Origin: Pusillimonas sp. UBA3987
Lineage (GTDB): Bacteria > Pseudomonadota > Gammaproteobacteria > Burkholderiales > Burkholderiaceae_B
Direction: 5' to 3'
Assembly: GCA_002384935.1 (NCBI GenBank)
Contig: DGCD01000019.1
Location: 20,609-83,917 of the forward strand
DNA length: 63,309 bases
Shown: positions 8,401-15,762 of the stretch, in pieces
How the letters are laid out: the number at the start of each line of letters is the position of its first letter
Numbering within the stretch: the first letter of the stretch is position 1
Program-made: the position numbers and the translations under genes
The notes under the pieces: generated by a model
The model's database searches: none
What the model was told of the DNA's origin: nothing
What the model saw: only the letters and a program-made list of their open reading frames with translations

Positions 8401-8433
8401 AAGAAAACGGCCACTGCAAAGTAGGCCGTCTTC
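8401..8433 (-). terminator. Terminator-like hairpin just inside the E1 right edge
   Basis: On the minus strand, ACGGCC (8430-8425) pairs with GGCCGT (8413-8408), extendable by A-U and G-U pairs, and is followed by TTTCTTT. It lies about 50 bases upstream of the first ATG of the defence operon and just inside the element end. It could insulate the operon from transcription entering from outside, or act as an attenuator. No promoter is obvious by eye between it and the ATG. Confidence 0.5.
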
Positions 8434-8451
8434 CCATCAATCTAGCAACAG

Positions 8452-8499
8452 TGGCCAACTTATGTCACAACACTTGGCCAACTATTCCCGAAACCAACA
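8452..8499 (-). repeat. E1 right end with two TTGGCCAA boxes
   Basis: Read inward from 8499, the end is TGTTGGTTTCGGGAATAG then TTGGCCAA (8481-8474), and a second, shorter box (TTGGCCA) about 15 bases further in. The first 26 bases match the E1 left end at 25 positions (A/C difference after TTT), so these are a true terminal inverted repeat. They differ more from E2 ends (AAAAAG in place of GAATAG), which keeps the two elements distinct. Confidence 0.75.
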
Positions 8500-8504
8500 A
8501 CAAT
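8500..8504. repeat. ACAAT target-site repeat between E1 and E2
   Basis: ACAAT separates the CCAACA end of E1 (to 8499) from the TGTTAG start of E2 (8505). The same five bases follow the E2 right end at 20409-20413, and ACAA(T) precedes E1 at 85-89. This fits two successive insertions of 5-bp-duplicating elements at one site. Confidence 0.7.
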
Positions 8505-8524
8505 TGTTAGTTTTCGAAAAAGTT
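8505..8524 (+). repeat. E2 left terminus, cut off by the Tn5053-like insertion
   Basis: TGTTAGTTTTCGAAAAAGTT is the outer 20 bases of the E2 left end. The remaining GGCCAA of the first box and boxes 2 and 3 (17639-17646, 17661-17668) now lie 9 kb away on the other side of the mercury transposon. Confidence 0.75.
8520..8524. repeat. Target-site duplication AAGTT, left copy
   Basis: AAGTT directly precedes the TGTCA end of the mercury transposon and is repeated at 17580-17584 directly after the other end. A 5-bp duplication is what TniA-type transposition produces. Confidence 0.93.
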
Positions 8525-8553
8525 TGTCATTTTCAGAAGGCGATAGCACGAAT
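8525..8553 (+). repeat. Left inverted repeat of the Tn5053-like element (mer side)
   Basis: It starts TGTCATTTTCAGAAGG and is the mer-side end of the transposon. It differs from the tni-side end by four substitutions in 29 bases. Confidence 0.92.
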
Positions 8554-8642
8554 TATCAAAAGTCGGCCGCACGGTTTTTTCTGACGGTTGACGTCACCTC
8601 AGAAAACGGAAAATAAAGCACGCTTAGGCGTAGTTCCCTTGG

Positions 8643-9077
8643 CTACACCGCGTCGGTACTGCGCGGTTCTTTCTTCCCTTGCAGTGAAGCAATCAGCGGG
8701 CAAGAAACATTCCCCTGCCGCAGGTGGCAGGCACACACAAGTTCGGAAAGCACCGACTCCATACGCGCCAAGTCAGTCATTTTTTCGCGCAAGTCCTTGA
8801 GCTTGTGCTCGGCCAGACTACTGGCTTCCTCGCAATGGGTGCCATCCTCCAGCCGCAGCAGTTCGGCTATTTCATCCAGACTGAAGCCCAGCCGCTGGGC
8901 TGATTTCACGAACCGCACCCGCGTTACATCCGCCTCGCCATAGCGGCGGATGCTGCCGTAAGGCTTGTCCGGCTCCGGCAACAAGCCCTTGCGCTGATAG
9001 AACCGGATGGTCTCTACGTTGACCCCGGCCGCCTTGGCGAAAACGCCGATGGTCAGATTTTCCAAATTGTTTTCCAT
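8643..9077 (-). CDS. merR: Mercury-responsive regulator MerR
   Basis: A 144-aa MerR protein with an N-terminal winged HTH (LTIGVFAKAAGVNVETIRFYQRKGLL) and a long dimerisation helix. The three Hg(II)-binding cysteines are at the canonical positions C82, C117 and C126, plus C115. It represses, and with Hg(II) activates, the divergent merTPCADE promoter by twisting the 19-bp-spaced promoter in the 71-base intergenic region. Length matches Tn21/Tn501 MerR (144 aa). It sits just inside the left end of the transposon. Confidence 0.97.
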   Translation of the reverse strand: MENNLENLTIGVFAKAAGVNVETIRFYQRKGLLPEPDKPYGSIRRYGEADVTRVRFVKSAQRLGFSLDEIAELLRLEDGTHCEEASSLAEHKLKDLREKMTDLARMESVLSELVCACHLRQGNVSCPLIASLQGKKEPRSTDAV

Positions 9078-9082
9078 ATTGC

Positions 9083-9113
9083 TTGACTCCGTACATGACT
9101 ACGGAAGTAAGGT
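9083..9113 (+). promoter_or_regulatory. merT promoter with MerR operator
   Basis: The -35 box TTGACT (9083-9088) and -10 box TAAGGT (9108-9113) are separated by 19 bases, longer than the usual 17. The dyad TCCGTACATGACTACGGA (9088-9105) between them is the MerR-binding site. Overlong spacing is the hallmark of MerR-activated promoters; the divergent merR promoter overlaps the same site. Confidence 0.95.
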
Positions 9114-9148
9114 TACGCTATCCAATTTAAATTCGAAAGGACACGCGC

Positions 9149-9499
9149 ATGTCTGAACCACAAAACGGGCGCGGGGCGCTCTTCGCCGGCGGGCTGGCTG
9201 CCATCCTCGCCTCGGCCTGCTGCCTGGGGCCGCTGGTTCTGGTCACCTTGGGGTTCAGCGGCGCTTGGATCGGCAACCTGACGGTATTGGAGCCGTATCG
9301 GCCGATCTTCATCGGCGCGGCGCTGGTTGCACTGTTCTTTGCCTGGCGGCGCATCGTCCGACCGACCGCAGCCTGCAAGCCGGGCGAGGTGTGCGCGATT
9401 CCGCAAGTGCGCACCACCTACAAGCTCATTTTCTGGTTCGTCGCCGTGTTGGTCTTGGTCGCGCTTGGTTTTCCCTACGTCATGCCATTTTTCTACTAA
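9149..9499 (+). CDS. merT: Mercuric ion inner-membrane transporter MerT
   Basis: A 116-aa protein with three hydrophobic segments. It has the paired cysteines CC in the first membrane helix (SACCLGP, about 24-25) and a second pair on the cytoplasmic loop (ACKPGEVCAIP). It takes Hg(II) from periplasmic MerP and passes it inward to MerA. It is the first structural gene after the MerR-controlled promoter, followed 13 bases later by merP. Confidence 0.97.
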   Translation: MSEPQNGRGALFAGGLAAILASACCLGPLVLVTLGFSGAWIGNLTVLEPYRPIFIGAALVALFFAWRRIVRPTAACKPGEVCAIPQVRTTYKLIFWFVAVLVLVALGFPYVMPFFY

Positions 9500-9512
9500 T
9501 CAGGAGTTCATC

Positions 9513-9788
9513 ATGAAAAAGCTGTTTGCCTCCCTCGCTCTCGCCGCTTTCGTTGCCCCCGTGTTCGCCGCCACTCAGACCGTCACGCTGTCCGTGCCTG
9601 GCATGACCTGCGCCTCTTGCCCGATCACTGTCAAGCACGCGCTTTCCAAGGTTGAGGGCGTGAGCAAGACCGACGTAAGTTTCGACAAGCGCCAGGCCGT
9701 CGTCACCTTCGACGATGCCAAGACCAACGTCCAGAAGTTGACCAAGGCGACCGAGGACGCGGGCTATCCGTCCAGCCTCAAACGCTGA
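9513..9788 (+). CDS. merP: Periplasmic mercury-binding protein MerP
   Basis: A 91-aa protein with a cleavable signal peptide (MKKLFASLALAAFVAPVFA) and a single heavy-metal-associated domain carrying GMTCASC, the two Hg(II)-binding cysteines. It scavenges Hg(II) in the periplasm and delivers it to MerT or MerC. The start at 9513 has CAGGAG upstream; longer in-frame starts inside merT were rejected. Confidence 0.97.
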   Translation: MKKLFASLALAAFVAPVFAATQTVTLSVPGMTCASCPITVKHALSKVEGVSKTDVSFDKRQAVVTFDDAKTNVQKLTKATEDAGYPSSLKR

Positions 9789-9815
9789 TCCGTTAACCGA
9801 ACTCGGGAGCGACAC

Positions 9816-10241
9816 ATGGGACTCATCACGCGCATCGCTGGCAAAACCGGCGCGCTCGGCAGCGTCGTTTCCGCGATGGGCTGCGCCGCCTGTTTTCCTG
9901 CCATCGCCAGCTTTGGCGCGGCCATCGGACTGGGCTTCTTGAGCCAGTACGAGGGGCTATTCATTGGCATCCTGCTGCCGATGTTCGCCGGCATCGCGTT
10001 ACTCGCCAATGCTATCGCTTGGCTCAATCATCGACAGTGGCGACGCACGGCGCTCGGCACGATAGGCCCGATCTTGGTGCTGGCAGCGGTGTTTTTAATG
10101 CGGGCTTACGGCTGGCAGAGCGGTGGACTGCTCTATGTCGGCCTGGCCTTGATGGTTGGGGTGTCGGTCTGGGATTTCATCTCGCCAGCACATCGCCGCT
10201 GCGGGCCGGACAGCTGTGAATTGCCAGAACAACGTGGCTGA
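9816..10241 (+). CDS. merC: Mercury transporter MerC
   Basis: A 141-aa membrane protein with four hydrophobic segments. It has the CAAC cysteine pair in the first helix region (MGCAACFPAIA) and two C-terminal cysteines (RRCGPDSCELP), all as in MerC of Tn21 (140 aa). It gives an additional inner-membrane Hg(II) uptake route alongside MerT. Its presence instead of merF separates this mer module from that of classic Tn5053. Confidence 0.93.
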   Translation: MGLITRIAGKTGALGSVVSAMGCAACFPAIASFGAAIGLGFLSQYEGLFIGILLPMFAGIALLANAIAWLNHRQWRRTALGTIGPILVLAAVFLMRAYGWQSGGLLYVGLALMVGVSVWDFISPAHRRCGPDSCELPEQRG

Positions 10242-10279
10242 CGGCAACAGCCGTAGCCACCACAGAAAAGGAAAAATAC

Positions 10280-11965
10280 ATGACCACCCTGAAAATCACC
10301 GGGATGACCTGCGACTCGTGCGCGGCTCACGTCAAGGAAGCCTTGGAGAAAGTGCCCGGCGTGCAATCGGCGCTGGTGTCCTATCCGAAGGGCACAGCGC
10401 AACTCGCCATTGAGGCGGGCACGTCATCGGATGCGCTGACTACCGCCGTGGCCGGACTGGGCTACGAGGCAACGCTTGCCGATGCGCCACCGACGGACAA
10501 CCGCGCCGGCCTGCTCGACAAGATGCGCGGCTGGATAGGGGCCGCTGATAAGCCCAGTGGCAACGAACGCCCGTTGCAGGTCGTCGTCATTGGTAGCGGT
10601 GGCGCGGCAATGGCGGCAGCACTGAAGGCCGTCGAGCAAGGCGCGCACGTCTCGCTGATCGAGCGCGGCACCATCGGCGGCACCTGCGTCAACGTCGGCT
10701 GCGTGCCGTCCAAGATCATGATTCGCGCCGCCCACATCGCCCATTTACGTCGGGAAAGTCCGTTCGACGGCGGTATCGCGGCGACTGTGCCTGCGATTGA
10801 CCGCAGCAAACTACTGGCCCAGCAGCAGGCGCGCGTCGAAGAACTGCGCCATGCCAAGTACGAAGGCATTCTGGACGGCAACCCGGCCATCACCGTTGTA
10901 CATGGTGAGGCGCGTTTCAAGGATGAGCAGAGCCTGGTCGTCCGTTTAAACGATGGTGGCGAGCGCGTGGTAGCTTTCGACCGCTGCTTAGTCGCCACGG
11001 GTGCCAGCCCGGCCGTGCCGCCGATTCCGGGCCTGAAAGAGTCACCCTACTGGACTTCGACCGAGGCCCTGGTCAGCGACACCCTTCCCGAACGCCTAGC
11101 CGTGATCGGCTCGTCGGTGGTCGCGCTGGAACTGGCGCAAGCCTTCGCCCGGCTGGGCAGCCAGGTCACGATCCTAGCTCGCAACACGCTGTTCTTCCGC
11201 GACGACCCGTCCATCGGCGAGGCCGTCACAGCGGCCTTCCGTGCCGAAGGGATCAAGGTACTGGAACACACGCAAGCCAGCCAGGTCGCGCATGTGAACG
11301 GCGAATTCGTGCTGACCACGGGACACGGTGAAGTACGTGCCGACAAGCTGCTGGTCGCTACCGGACGGACACCGAACACGCGCAGCCTGGCACTCGACGC
11401 GGCGGGAGTCACCGTCAATGCGCAGGGTGCCATCGTCATCGACAAGGGCATGCGCACCAGCACGCCACACATTTACGCGGCCGGCGACTGCACGGACCAG
11501 CCACAATTCGTCTATGTGGCGGCAGCGGCCGGCACCCGTGCCGCGATCAACATGACCGGAGGGGATGCTGCCATCAATCTAACCGCGATGCCGGCCGTGG
11601 TGTTCACCGATCCGCAAGTAGCAACCGTGGGCTACAGCGAAGCGGAAGCGCATCACGACGGGATCGAAACCGACAGTCGCACGCTCACGCTCGACAACGT
11701 GCCGCGTGCGCTTGCCAACTTCGACACACGCGGCTTTATCAAGCTGGTCATCGAGGAAGGTAGCGGACGGCTCATCGGCGTGCAGGTCGTCGCCCCGGAA
11801 GCCGGCGAATTGATCCAGACGGCTGTTCTCGCCATTCGCAACCGCATGACGGTGCAGGAACTGGCCGACCAGTTGTTCCCCTACCTGACGATGGTCGAGG
11901 GGTTGAAGCTCGCGGCGCAGACCTTCAGCAAGGACGTGAAGCAGCTTTCGTGTTGTGCCGGATGA
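10280..11965 (+). CDS. merA: Mercuric reductase MerA
   Basis: A 561-aa flavoprotein that reduces Hg(II) to volatile Hg(0) with NADPH. An N-terminal HMA domain has GMTCDSC (about 8-14). The FAD/NADPH disulphide-oxidoreductase core contains the redox-active pair GGTCVNVGCVPSK and the DNVPRALANFDTRGF region, and the C-terminus carries the vicinal cysteines SCCAG that collect Hg(II). Full length matches Tn21 MerA, and all catalytic cysteines are present. Confidence 0.98.
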   Translation: MTTLKITGMTCDSCAAHVKEALEKVPGVQSALVSYPKGTAQLAIEAGTSSDALTTAVAGLGYEATLADAPPTDNRAGLLDKMRGWIGAADKPSGNERPLQVVVIGSGGAAMAAALKAVEQGAHVSLIERGTIGGTCVNVGCVPSKIMIRAAHIAHLRRESPFDGGIAATVPAIDRSKLLAQQQARVEELRHAKYEGILDGNPAITVVHGEARFKDEQSLVVRLNDGGERVVAFDRCLVATGASPAVPPIPGLKESPYWTSTEALVSDTLPERLAVIGSSVVALELAQAFARLGSQVTILARNTLFFRDDPSIGEAVTAAFRAEGIKVLEHTQASQVAHVNGEFVLTTGHGEVRADKLLVATGRTPNTRSLALDAAGVTVNAQGAIVIDKGMRTSTPHIYAAGDCTDQPQFVYVAAAAGTRAAINMTGGDAAINLTAMPAVVFTDPQVATVGYSEAEAHHDGIETDSRTLTLDNVPRALANFDTRGFIKLVIEEGSGRLIGVQVVAPEAGELIQTAVLAIRNRMTVQELADQLFPYLTMVEGLKLAAQTFSKDVKQLSCCAG

Positions 11966-11982
11966 GGAAAAGGAGGTGTTCG

Positions 11983-12348
11983 ATGAACGCCTACACGGTG
12001 TCCCGGTTGGCCTTTGATGCCGGGGTGAGTGTGCATATCGTGCGCGATTACCTGCTGCGTGGATTGCTGCGGCCAGTCGCCTGCACCACGGGTGGCTACG
12101 GCCTGTTCGATGACGCCGCCTTGCAGCGACTGTGCTTCGTGCGGGCCGCCTTCGAGGCGGGCATCGGCCTCGGCGCATTGGCGCGGCTGTGCCGGGCGCT
12201 GGATGCGGCGAACTGCGATGAAACTGCCGCGCAGCTTGCTGTGCTGCGTCAGTTCGTCGAACGCCGGCGCGAAGCGTTGGCCAATCTGGAAGTGCAGTTG
12301 GCCGCCATGCCGACCGCGCCGGCACAGCATGCGGAGAGTTTGCCATGA
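11983..12348 (+). CDS. merD: Mercury operon co-regulator MerD
   Basis: A 121-aa MerR-family protein (MNAYTVSRLAFDAGVSVHIVRDYLLRGLL) with an N-terminal HTH but without the MerR set of Hg-binding cysteines. It antagonises MerR at the mer operator to switch the operon off once mercury is gone. The ATG at 11983 follows AGGAGG; the stop overlaps the merE start (ATGA). Confidence 0.95.
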   Translation: MNAYTVSRLAFDAGVSVHIVRDYLLRGLLRPVACTTGGYGLFDDAALQRLCFVRAAFEAGIGLGALARLCRALDAANCDETAAQLAVLRQFVERRREALANLEVQLAAMPTAPAQHAESLP

Positions 12349-12581
12349 ACAGCCCCGAGCGCATGCCGGCCGAGACGCACAAACCGTTCACCGGCTACCT
12401 GTGGGGCACGCTGGCCGTGCTGACTTGCCCCTGCCACCTGTCCATCCTCGCTGCCGTGCTGGCCGGCACAACCGCCGGTGCATTCCTTGTCGAGTATTGG
12501 GTCATCACGGCGCTCGGTTTGACCGGCCTGTTTCTTCTGTCACTGGCGCGGGCGTTGCGGGCATTCAGGGAAAGATCATGA
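12345..12581 (+). CDS. merE: Small mercury transporter MerE
   Basis: A 78-aa protein with two hydrophobic helices and the CPCH motif (LTCPCHLSILAAVLAG) of MerE, a transporter implicated in uptake of methylmercury and Hg(II). It overlaps merD by four bases and so is translated with it. Confidence 0.94.
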   Translation: MNSPERMPAETHKPFTGYLWGTLAVLTCPCHLSILAAVLAGTTAGAFLVEYWVITALGLTGLFLLSLARALRAFRERS

Positions 12582-12716
12582 GCGCTTCCCGGCCGGATGG
12601 ATGGACTACGGCGGAGGGCCCAAGCGTTCGAGCGCGGGCAAGGCTTTCTGTTCGCAAAGCCGATGCCGGCGGCGGCATTCGCCGTCTTCGTCAGTCAATG
12701 GAGGGGTGCCACCATG
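12578..12716 (+). pseudogene. Deletion remnant of the EAL-domain urf2 gene
   Basis: The start ATGAGCGCTTCCCGGCCGGA (12578, overlapping merE) encodes MSASRPDGWTTAE, the beginning of the EAL-domain Urf2 protein found after merE in Tn21-type operons. After about 13 codons the sequence jumps, out of frame, to the Urf2 C-terminal tail GQGFLFAKPMPAAAFAVFVSQWRGA. The catalytic EAL body has been deleted, so no phosphodiesterase can be made. The comparison with Urf2 is from memory. Confidence 0.75.
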
Positions 12717-12917
12717 AATGCAAATGATCCGACCGCCACCAGTTGCTGCGTGTGCTGCAAGGAAATTCCGCTCGATGCCGCCTTCACACCGGAAGGCGCG
12801 GAGTACGTCGAGCACTTCTGCGGGCTGGAGTGTTATCAACGTTTCCAGGCGCGGGCCAGCACTGCGACCGAAACGAGCGGCGAACCGAACGCTTGCGGTT
12901 CGCCGCCGTCAAATTGA
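12714..12917 (+). CDS. DUF3330-type small cysteine-rich protein of mer transposons
   Basis: A 67-aa protein beginning MNANDPTATSCCVCCKEIP with a second cysteine pair near HFCGLECYQRF, suggesting a zinc-ribbon-like fold. The same domain follows urf2 in Tn21/Tn5053-type mer regions. The function is unknown. The ATG at 12714 follows GGAGGGGTGCC and lies right after the urf2 remnant. Confidence 0.75.
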   Translation: MNANDPTATSCCVCCKEIPLDAAFTPEGAEYVEHFCGLECYQRFQARASTATETSGEPNACGSPPSN

Positions 12918-12955
12918 GACAAACCACGCTTTCGCTACGTCGCCTCATGTCGGCA

Positions 12956-13570
12956 TCAAATTCGGCTGAGTAGCTTCTCGCCATCTGGACGTAGCTCGCC
13001 CTTGGGTGAAATATGCCGATACAGGGTCTGCCGCGTGATGCCAAGTTCCTGGCACAGGTCGCCGACCTTGGTCTCTGACTGCCCCATTGCCGCCATCGCC
13101 AGCCGCAGCTTGGCGGCGGTCATCTTGAACGGCCGGCCGCCTTTCCGGCCGCGTGCCCGTGCTGAGGCCAGGCCCGCCACGGTGCGCTCGGCGATCAACT
13201 CGCGCTCGAACTCGGCCAGCGCGGCGAAGATACCGAAGACCAGCTTGCCGGCGGCGGTCGTGGTGTCAATGGCCGCGCCGTGCCCGGTCAGCACCTTGAG
13301 GCCGATGCCGCGTCCGGTCAGGTCATGGACGGTATTGATCAGATGGCGCAGGTCGCGCCCGAGCCGATCCAGTTTCCAAACGACCAACGTGTCGCCTGGC
13401 CGTAGTGCCTTCAGACAGCTCGCCAGACCGGGACGATCCTCGCGTTTTCCGGACGCTTGGTCTTCATAGAGATGCGCCGGATCAACACCGGCCGCGACCA
13501 GCGCATCGCGCTGCAAGTCCGTCGCCTGGGAGCCATCCGCCTTCGATACTCGCATGTAGCCAATCAGCAT
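12956..13570 (-). CDS. tniR: Serine resolvase TniR
   Basis: A 204-aa small serine recombinase. It has the N-terminal catalytic domain with YMRVSKADGS (nucleophile Ser), the QRDAL and WKLDRLGRDLRHL segments and a C-terminal HTH (VGDLCQELGITRQTLYRHI). It resolves the cointegrate formed during Tn5053 transposition by acting at res in the 60 bases before tniQ. Length and position match TniR of Tn402/Tn5053. Confidence 0.95.
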   Translation of the reverse strand: MLIGYMRVSKADGSQATDLQRDALVAAGVDPAHLYEDQASGKREDRPGLASCLKALRPGDTLVVWKLDRLGRDLRHLINTVHDLTGRGIGLKVLTGHGAAIDTTTAAGKLVFGIFAALAEFERELIAERTVAGLASARARGRKGGRPFKMTAAKLRLAMAAMGQSETKVGDLCQELGITRQTLYRHISPKGELRPDGEKLLSRI

Positions 13571-13630
13571 CTTGTACCTGTCACATATACGTTCGATTAT
13601 GTGACAGTTTGCATCGGGAAGCTCTGCACG
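13571..13630. promoter_or_regulatory. res site of the Tn5053-like element
   Basis: The short space between tniR and tniQ contains the dyad CTGTCACATAT...ATTATGTGACAG and further TGTCAC copies (for example TTGTCACTTAA), as expected for resolvase binding. Its place beside tniR is that of the res site in Tn402-family elements. Subsite boundaries cannot be fixed by eye. Confidence 0.7.
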
Positions 13631-14848
13631 TCAAAATTTGTCACTTAACCCGTCATTCTGTCTAAGGCATGCAAAGGGTAGGCTAGGCTCATAATGTGAC
13701 AGAAATTCCGGGGGGATGCCTTCCTTCGCGAAGGTGGCGCGCAACTGTTCCAAGGAAGCGGGGTCGCGCCGACCATAGGAAGCCAACGCGAACAGCGAGC
13801 GTGCCGTCTCGGGGTTGTGTCGTGCTTCAATGATGGCCTCATCAATGGCCTGGATTGCACGCTGCCAGTGATCGACGGGTTCGGGCTTCGGCGCTTTCGC
13901 CGGCAGGCCACTGGTGAACCCGGTTTGGGGCTCGGACCAGAATAGCTTTGCGTGCTCGCCTGGCGGGCTTATATCCCTCACCTCAATCAAGCTGATTGCC
14001 GTTGCCGCCGCCTCCAGCATCTGCAACCGTACTGCCGGGTTCAGGGTTTCATACGGTCGCCACAGACTTTGCCCAGCACGCAGCGGATGCCCGTAGCATT
14101 CCCAGATTTGGCGGAGATACCCCGCGTAGGTGCCGCACGTCGAAAGCGGGGTGTTCAGCTCATCGAGCAGCGTGCGTAGCAGCCTAAACCACAATCCGGC
14201 GTGGATGCGTCGGCGCGGCAACTCCACGTGGCCGGTCGTCAGTGCCTGCCAGGTACGCTGGTCCATCGCCGCAATCGCGTCGCTGGCAGTGCGCGGTTCG
14301 GCGTCGGCGTTCTCCCAGCCGAGAAACCGCCCTGGCACGCCCCAATAGGATTCCAGCCAGCAGCCATGCAGTGGGCAGCTCAGCATCAGGGGCAGCTTCC
14401 ACGCGAGCAGTACGGCTTGGTTCTCCGGATCGTTCAGGCAGAGCGGACAGGCGCGGTGTATCGGTTGGGTGGGCAGCCAGGCACGCCAGCTCGTGATGGA
14501 TCGCGTCTTACGGCGGAGTCTCGGCAGCAGTACCGAGAGCTGGAACGCATAGGTTTCCAATGCGGCTGGAATCTGATCATCAAGGCTGTCCAGTAGCCAA
14601 GGCACCCAGCCGGCGAAACTCATGCAGCGCAGCCGATCCAGCTCGATACCGCTCCGCTGGGAGAGCATCGCCAGCAGCGCCAGTGGTGGCGCGGTGTCCA
14701 GGTCATCAACCTGGCCGTGACCAAGATCGTGCTCCAGCAGCTCGGACACTTCCATGTGATAGCAAAGGGCCACGCGGTTGAGCCACGAAGACAGGGCTTC
14801 GGCTTCCCTGGGTGCCGGATGCAGTGGCCAGCGTGGCGCTGGCTTCAC
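13631..14848 (-). CDS. tniQ: Transposition target-selection protein TniQ
   Basis: A 405-aa protein. The zinc module CPLCLND ... LSCPLHGCWL is the TniQ/TnsD hallmark. In Tn5053 it works with TniA and TniB and biases insertion to the vicinity of res sites. It overlaps tniB by four bases. Confidence 0.94.
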   Translation of the reverse strand: MKPAPRWPLHPAPREAEALSSWLNRVALCYHMEVSELLEHDLGHGQVDDLDTAPPLALLAMLSQRSGIELDRLRCMSFAGWVPWLLDSLDDQIPAALETYAFQLSVLLPRLRRKTRSITSWRAWLPTQPIHRACPLCLNDPENQAVLLAWKLPLMLSCPLHGCWLESYWGVPGRFLGWENADAEPRTASDAIAAMDQRTWQALTTGHVELPRRRIHAGLWFRLLRTLLDELNTPLSTCGTYAGYLRQIWECYGHPLRAGQSLWRPYETLNPAVRLQMLEAAATAISLIEVRDISPPGEHAKLFWSEPQTGFTSGLPAKAPKPEPVDHWQRAIQAIDEAIIEARHNPETARSLFALASYGRRDPASLEQLRATFAKEGIPPEFLSHYEPSLPFACLRQNDGLSDKF

Positions 14849-15762
14849 ATCAGTTCCCGCTCGAATTGCCGCCGCCGCTCGCTGGGACCGGTGTAATCGG
14901 CCATGCTGAGCGTGCGGTGGTTGATCGCTTCCTCACCACTCTCCACGGCGGCCACGGCCGCCGCCATCAATAGGTGCGCCAGCTCGCCAATAGTGCCCTC
15001 GCTGCGCGTGAGCAGGTAGCGAGCCATGTCCAGCGTGGCAATCGACGAAGGTCGCCGCAGCGGGAGCGAAGCCGCGAAGCTGGCCAGCAGTGAACAGCAA
15101 TCGTCGTTGGCCTCCCACACCGGCAGCATCATCGGCTCGAAGCGATTTTCCAACTGGTCATCCGAGCGGATGGCCAGGTAGGCGTCGCGTGTGCCCACAC
15201 CGACCAGCGGGATGCGCAATTCGTTGCCGAGGAAGCGCAGCAGGTTGAGGAATTCCCGGCGGTTGACGCTGTTGCCGGCCAGGACGTTGTGCAGCTCGTC
15301 GATCACCAGCAAACGCACACCGAGCTTGCGCAGCAGTGTCAGCGCCAGTTGCTCTATTTCCGGCAGCCGTGGGCGCGGTCGCAATGGTGCTCCCATCGCC
15401 GCGAGCAGCGCGACGTAGAAGCGGATCACCGATGGCTCGGACGGCATCTGCACGACCAATACCGGGATGTGCTCCTGGTCGGCGTCGGAGCTGGCCGGGT
15501 GGGCGCGGCGGAACTTCTCGACGATCATCGACTTGCCGTTGTTGGTTGGACCGACCAACAGCAGGTTGGGCATGCGTTGTTTGTTTGGCCACGTATACAG
15601 GGCTTCCAGCCGGTTCAACGCCTCGACTGCTCGCGGATAGCCGATCCAGCGGTCGGCGCGAAGGCGATGGATGCGCTCGTCCGCCGGGAGACGGGCCAAG
15701 CCCTGGGCCGCCGGCAGCAGGTGGGACAGGTCGATGATGGGATATTCGTCCACGGCTACCAC
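14845..15762 (-). CDS. tniB: Transposition ATPase TniB
   Basis: A 305-aa AAA+ ATPase of the TnsC/IstB type. Walker A is LLVGPTNNGKSMI, Walker B is LLVIDELHN. It delivers target DNA to the TniA transposase. The start is a GTG; either 15762 (MVAVDEYP) or 15753 (MDEYP) is possible. The gene overlaps the end of tniA by seven bases if the longer start is used. Confidence 0.94.
   Translation of the reverse strand: MVAVDEYPIIDLSHLLPAAQGLARLPADERIHRLRADRWIGYPRAVEALNRLEALYTWPNKQRMPNLLLVGPTNNGKSMIVEKFRRAHPASSDADQEHIPVLVVQMPSEPSVIRFYVALLAAMGAPLRPRPRLPEIEQLALTLLRKLGVRLLVIDELHNVLAGNSVNRREFLNLLRFLGNELRIPLVGVGTRDAYLAIRSDDQLENRFEPMMLPVWEANDDCCSLLASFAASLPLRRPSSIATLDMARYLLTRSEGTIGELAHLLMAAAVAAVESGEEAINHRTLSMADYTGPSERRRQFERELM

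Larger units (their letters stand above)
89..8499. mobile_element. Element E1: transposase-less element with Tn7/Tn402-type ends, defence cargo
   Basis: Both ends begin TGTTGGTTT and reach a TTGGCCAA box exactly 26 bases in. The left end has three boxes (107-114, 164-171, 186-193) and the right end two (about 8452-8460 and 8474-8481, inverted). TGT...ACA termini, asymmetric internal boxes and a short direct repeat (ACAAT at 8500-8504, ACAA(T) at 85-89) are the pattern of transposons moved by TnsB/TniA-type DDE transposases. All seven genes inside read leftward and none looks like such a transposase, so the element appears non-autonomous or to have lost its transposition genes. It abuts element E2 across the five bases ACAAT. 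Confidence 0.7.

Noticed and set aside
89..8499. TniA of the mercury transposon as the enzyme moving E1 and E2
   Set aside because: TniA recognises TGTCATTTTCAGAAG ends; the E1/E2 ends (TGTTRGTWT with TTGGCCAA boxes) are unrelated in sequence.
84..8504. E1 as an integrase-type genomic island with att sites
   Set aside because: There is no tyrosine or serine integrase in E1, the flanking repeat is only four or five bases, and the ends are inverted with repeated boxes, which fits a DDE transposon rather than site-specific integration.
11579..12391. Minus-strand frame across merA/merD (270 codons)
   Set aside because: Antisense to merA and merD, which are complete; Arg/Pro-rich shadow in GC-rich DNA.
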